DNA of 44,852 nt. Origin: Clostridiaceae bacterium. GTDB lineage: Bacteria > Bacillota > Clostridia > Peptostreptococcales > Natronincolaceae. Within the stretch, counting starts at the first letter, position 1. Every line of letters begins with the position of its first letter. A program made the translations under genes and the position numbers. Below are positions 41,993-44,852 of the stretch, piece by piece. The notes under the pieces are model-generated. The model worked only from the letters and a program-made list of their open reading frames with translations. It was not told where the DNA came from and made no database searches. The stretch lies in contig JAFIFG010000077.1 in NCBI GenBank assembly GCA_020832135.1, positions 1-44,852 on the forward strand, read 5' to 3'.

Positions 41993-44003
41993 AGTACGAA
42001 TTGAGATAGATACAATAAAGGGAAAGTACGGGTTTGACAGGTCGTTTACTAAGGGATTAAATTTTATCGTAAGTAATGGGAACACAAGAGGTAAAAGTGC
42101 AATTTTATTAGCAATTTATTACGCATTAGGATTTGAACAATTAATAGGTGGACATGGTAGTCAAATACTTAGTAAAGCTTATAAGAAAAAGATTAAAGAT
42201 GGAAACGTAGAATTAAATGTATTAGAATCTGGAGTATATGTTGAGATTTCTAATGGTATGCAGGTTAATACTCTGTATAGAGCAGGGAAAAGCGAAAATA
42301 GAGAAAGTAAGCTAATTACTGTATATAAGGGAGATATTGACCAAGTACTTAGTAATAGTTGTTCTAGAAAAGATTATTATGTGAATATGCGTAATTCAGC
42401 TACTAATGAGTTTGGATTTCATCATTATCTTGAAAAATTTTTAGGATTAGGTTTACCTATTGTACCCCAACAAGATGGTTCAGAAAGAAAGCTGTATTTA
42501 CAGCTAGTTTTTTCTGCTATGCTGATTGAACAAAAAAGAGGATGGGCAGATTTTTATTCGTCAATGCCAAATTTAGGAGTGAAAGATCCTAAAAGAAGGG
42601 TACCTGAATATATCCTCGGTCTTGATAAACTAGCAATAGCAAAAAAGAAGAGTGAGTTAAAAAATAGAGAAACAGATTTAAAGAATAGATGGTATTCACT
42701 AAGAGAAGATATTTTTATGGAAGCAAAATTAGAAAAGTTTTTAGTTGACAGTATACCATTAAAACCAGAAATTATTGATAATGATTCGATAAAAGGTATA
42801 AAGCTCATATATGCAGATCAAGGTGAAAAGTCAGTTGAAGACATTATTGAAGATTTTCGAAATGAAATAAATCGATTGAGTAATTTGGAGCCAAAGATTG
42901 TTGATAATTATGAAGAATTAGAAACAGAGCTTATAGAAACTGAATTAGAAGCAGAAAAAATGAGAGATAAGGTATCTAAATTAAATAAGAATCTAATAAC
43001 TGAACAAAACAAAATTAAAAGTTTAGAATATAACATTCAGATTATAGAGAATGACTTACAGAATAACTATGATGCAAGGAAGTTAAAGAAGTTAGGTTCT
43101 GATATTGGTGTAAGTACAATGGAAGGAAAGTGCCCTTTATGCAATCAATCAATAGATGACAGTTTGCTTCCTACTGATGTAGATTATTTAAATATGAGCA
43201 TTGAAGATAATATTCGACATCTAAAAGCTCAAAAAAATGCTCTTGAATATGCACTGGCAAATCATAAGAATAATCTTGATAGTACTAAGAATGATTTGTA
43301 TATAATAAATGAGAATTTGTCGGTTTTGAGAAGACTAGCAAAATTTCTAAGGAATGACTTGTATAAAGTAGATGAAGATGTTTCTGAAGCAATGATCTAT
43401 AAACGTATTGAACTTGAGAAGAAGGTAGAAAGCATTTTATTACTTAACGAAAGTTTCCAGAACAAGAAAAAAAGGTTTAAAGAGATATCTGATGAATGGA
43501 AAGAATATTTAAATGACAAGGCTAATCTACCTAGCGGTGACTTATCTGAAGATGACACGGATAAACTTAATGAATTTGAATCAAACTTTATTGATAATTT
43601 GGAATCGTTTAGGTTTAGTAGTGAGTTGGACTACAAGGATTTGACAATATCTCCATTAACCTATTTACCTGAAATGGATGGTTTTGATATGAAGTTTGAT
43701 AGTTCAGCTAGTGATCATATCAGAGTTATTTGGGCATTTACACTTGCATTATTGCAAACGTCTTTGGTTAAAAACGGAAATCATCCTGGGTTAGTTATAT
43801 TTGACGAGCCTGCACAGCACAGTATAGTACTTCAAGATCTTGTAGCATTATTTAAATGTATACAATCAATTAAAGGTGATCATCAAACAATTTTGGCTAT
43901 TACAATAAATAGTAATGAGATAAATGAAGTACTGAATGAATTTGAAAAAGAGAATAACATTATCCATTTAGAAGATTTAGCCTTTAAAAAATTCCAAAGC
44001 TAA
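41976..44003 (+). CDS. SMC/Rad50-like ABC ATPase of the ABC-3C-like system
   Basis: 675 residues from the third ATG (41976), 7 bases after GGAGG; starts at 41970 and 41973 are too close to it. N-terminal Walker A is SNGNTRGKSAILLAIYYALG (~25-44), with Asn at the first Gly position but the conserved N-x-x-GKS kept. A long coiled coil (~210-530) is broken by a CPLCNQ zinc-hook motif (~388; a single CxxC). The C-terminal half-domain has a loose signature region (SSASDHIRVIWAFTLALLQ) and Walker B LVIFDEPAQHSI (~608). Known theme: such ATPases sense DNA ends or foreign nucleoprotein and license an effector. Last gene of the operon. Confidence 0.82.
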   Translation: MLVINRVRIEIDTIKGKYGFDRSFTKGLNFIVSNGNTRGKSAILLAIYYALGFEQLIGGHGSQILSKAYKKKIKDGNVELNVLESGVYVEISNGMQVNTLYRAGKSENRESKLITVYKGDIDQVLSNSCSRKDYYVNMRNSATNEFGFHHYLEKFLGLGLPIVPQQDGSERKLYLQLVFSAMLIEQKRGWADFYSSMPNLGVKDPKRRVPEYILGLDKLAIAKKKSELKNRETDLKNRWYSLREDIFMEAKLEKFLVDSIPLKPEIIDNDSIKGIKLIYADQGEKSVEDIIEDFRNEINRLSNLEPKIVDNYEELETELIETELEAEKMRDKVSKLNKNLITEQNKIKSLEYNIQIIENDLQNNYDARKLKKLGSDIGVSTMEGKCPLCNQSIDDSLLPTDVDYLNMSIEDNIRHLKAQKNALEYALANHKNNLDSTKNDLYIINENLSVLRRLAKFLRNDLYKVDEDVSEAMIYKRIELEKKVESILLLNESFQNKKKRFKEISDEWKEYLNDKANLPSGDLSEDDTDKLNEFESNFIDNLESFRFSSELDYKDLTISPLTYLPEMDGFDMKFDSSASDHIRVIWAFTLALLQTSLVKNGNHPGLVIFDEPAQHSIVLQDLVALFKCIQSIKGDHQTILAITINSNEINEVLNEFEKENNIIHLEDLAFKKFQS

Positions 44004-44477
44004 TAAGTTGATAATAGGTATAGCACAATTAATATAAAGAAACTTGAAGCAGTATTGCATAGGTATCATAGGGACGGTTCTGTTGATATATCAATTAGCA
44101 TTAGAAATAAGTAGTAGATGATAAAATAATAACACCAGTTACACCGATACGGTGAACCTTAACATAAATAATTATTACTTTATCCGATTTTATTTATGTA
44201 ATTCAAGGATAAGTTGATTAATTATAATAAGAGAGTATATTCAGTTGTCAGTTTGCTGCACCTCAGATTGAAGTTATAATTAATAGAGTGTAGACTAATA
44301 AACTTAGGGGCTTTAAAAGAGTAATAATATTCCGTGCCAACGCGTGCCACTTGCGTGCCACTTTTTGAAAAAAAGCACCTAAAACCGACTATCAGCACAA
44401 ATACTACAAAATTAAAAACATTGTAATTACAATGGTTACACAAATGCACCTACTATTGAAAATAGCAAGATACACAA
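44004..44477. other. Non-coding region with mobile-element traces
   Basis: 44127-44180 is a decayed member of the ~55-base hairpin family (ACCAGTTACACCGATACGGTGAACC in part: GATACGGTGAACC). At 44069-44090 ATAGGGACGGTTCTGTTGA is typical of the ends of REP/IS200-type elements in Clostridia. At 44332-44362 the octamer (G)CGTGCCA, which equals the 3' end of the tRNA at 44522, occurs three times in tandem. No gene is supported. Confidence 0.55.
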
Positions 44478-44522
44478 CTTCGAATCTGAAGGTCGGGGGT
44501 TCGAACCCCTCAGGGCGTGCCA
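44478..44522 (+). tRNA. 3' part of a tRNA-Arg (anticodon TCG), probable attachment site
   Basis: From the anticodon loop CTTCGAA onward the sequence is a normal tRNA: TCTGA stem arm, AGGTC variable loop, GGGGG-TTCGAAC-CCCTC T-arm, AGGGCGT acceptor strand, G discriminator and encoded CCA. Upstream of the loop the expected TCAGA stem arm, D-arm and 5' acceptor strand are absent. Such a sharp boundary in the anticodon loop is the usual mark of integration into a tRNA gene; the complete gene should be at the other end of the element or on the chromosome. Confidence 0.65.
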
Positions 44523-44782
44523 AATGTTGAAAAACCACTATTTCAAAGGATTGTTTATGGATAACTTACCATGATTAGCCGTAAGACTTTTTAAAGGTTA
44601 AACGGAAATCTAATAGGCAAGTAACATCCTTGCTCTTATTTTCTTAGAATATCTTATTTTTCCTACAAATTTAGGTATTATAGCAGAATATATTATGTAA
44701 TTTATTTCTTAAAATAGACAAATTTACCATTTGGTGCTCGTGATGAGATATTGCTTATATAACTATGTCTTTAAACCATCTT
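44523..44782. other. AT-rich intergenic region
   Basis: About 260 bases with no gene, clear promoter or strong repeat that I can support. Confidence 0.4.
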
Positions 44783-44852
44783 TTAGGCTGCTAAATCCTT
44801 GCCTTGACTATGATGCAGTTCATATTCCATAGGGGACATATAATCTAAGCTA
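44783..44852 (-). CDS. C-terminal end of an IS3-family-like transposase (truncated by the window)
   Basis: Minus-strand translation from the window edge reads LDYMSPMEYELHHSQGKDLAA and a stop. The xLxYxSPxEYE ending is characteristic of IS3-type (OrfB) transposases with rve integrase domains. Only 23 codons are visible, so the subgroup and intactness cannot be judged. Confidence 0.6.
   Translation of the reverse strand, partial: SLDYMSPMEYELHHSQGKDLAA

Noticed and set aside
36251-44180. Calling the hairpin repeats integron attC sites
   Set aside because: The GTTRRRY/RYYYAAC core sites are not present, and no integron integrase is in the window.

Overview
The window is low-GC DNA from an anaerobic, spore-forming Firmicute of the class Clostridia. 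Evidence for this is the AT-rich codon use, strong AGGAGG-type ribosome binding sites with many GTG/TTG starts, a gerA-gerB-gerC spore germination operon, an oxygen-sensitive hybrid cluster protein, and a cytochrome c nitrite reductase with System II maturation genes. An Alkaliphilus-like genus would fit, but that is inference.

Layout. 1-5346: type I restriction-modification operon hsdM (5' end outside the window), hsdS, hsdR. 5478-8232: an XPB-like helicase with eroded motifs and an overlapping partner gene. 8331-10651 (minus): a small operon with an M15 peptidase, DUF1659 and DUF2922 proteins and two small membrane proteins. 10727-11145: a stand-alone LexA-type DNA-binding domain behind a good SOS box. 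11379-24189: an anaerobic nitrogen-oxide block with a chemoreceptor, lipoprotein-type NrfA, ResB, CcsA, a siroheme/Fe-S protein, a membrane protein, a DUF2249-DUF438-hemerythrin-PAS-DUF1858 protein, a CBS protein and Hcp. Four genes of this block carry GTGAT-N4-ATCAC-like CRP/FNR-family sites placed about -41.5 from a plausible -10, so they look like one anaerobic regulon.

24883-28541: a MarR-family gene interrupted by an in-frame TGA at codon 8, where relatives are recalled to have Cys, followed by a SECIS-like hairpin (candidate selenoprotein regulator). Next is an operon with an AhpD-like protein, a lipoyl-domain dihydrolipoamide dehydrogenase and a lipoate-protein ligase, behind tandem palindromic operators. 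This reads as a self-contained lipoyl-based thiol redox or peroxide system. 28808-32566 (minus) is gerA-gerB-gerC.

32690-44522 is accessory DNA: an IS remnant with inverted repeats, a 2.2-kb non-coding tract of degenerate repeats (a second copy of part of it lies at 11820-12360), then three gene units separated by members of one hairpin repeat family. The units are a nuclease-fold-like protein, an ArsR-like regulator with a LUD protein, and a four-gene ABC three-component (ABC-3C) type defence operon. This part ends at the 3' portion of a tRNA-Arg gene, probably an integration site. The C-terminal end of an IS3-type transposase lies at the right edge.
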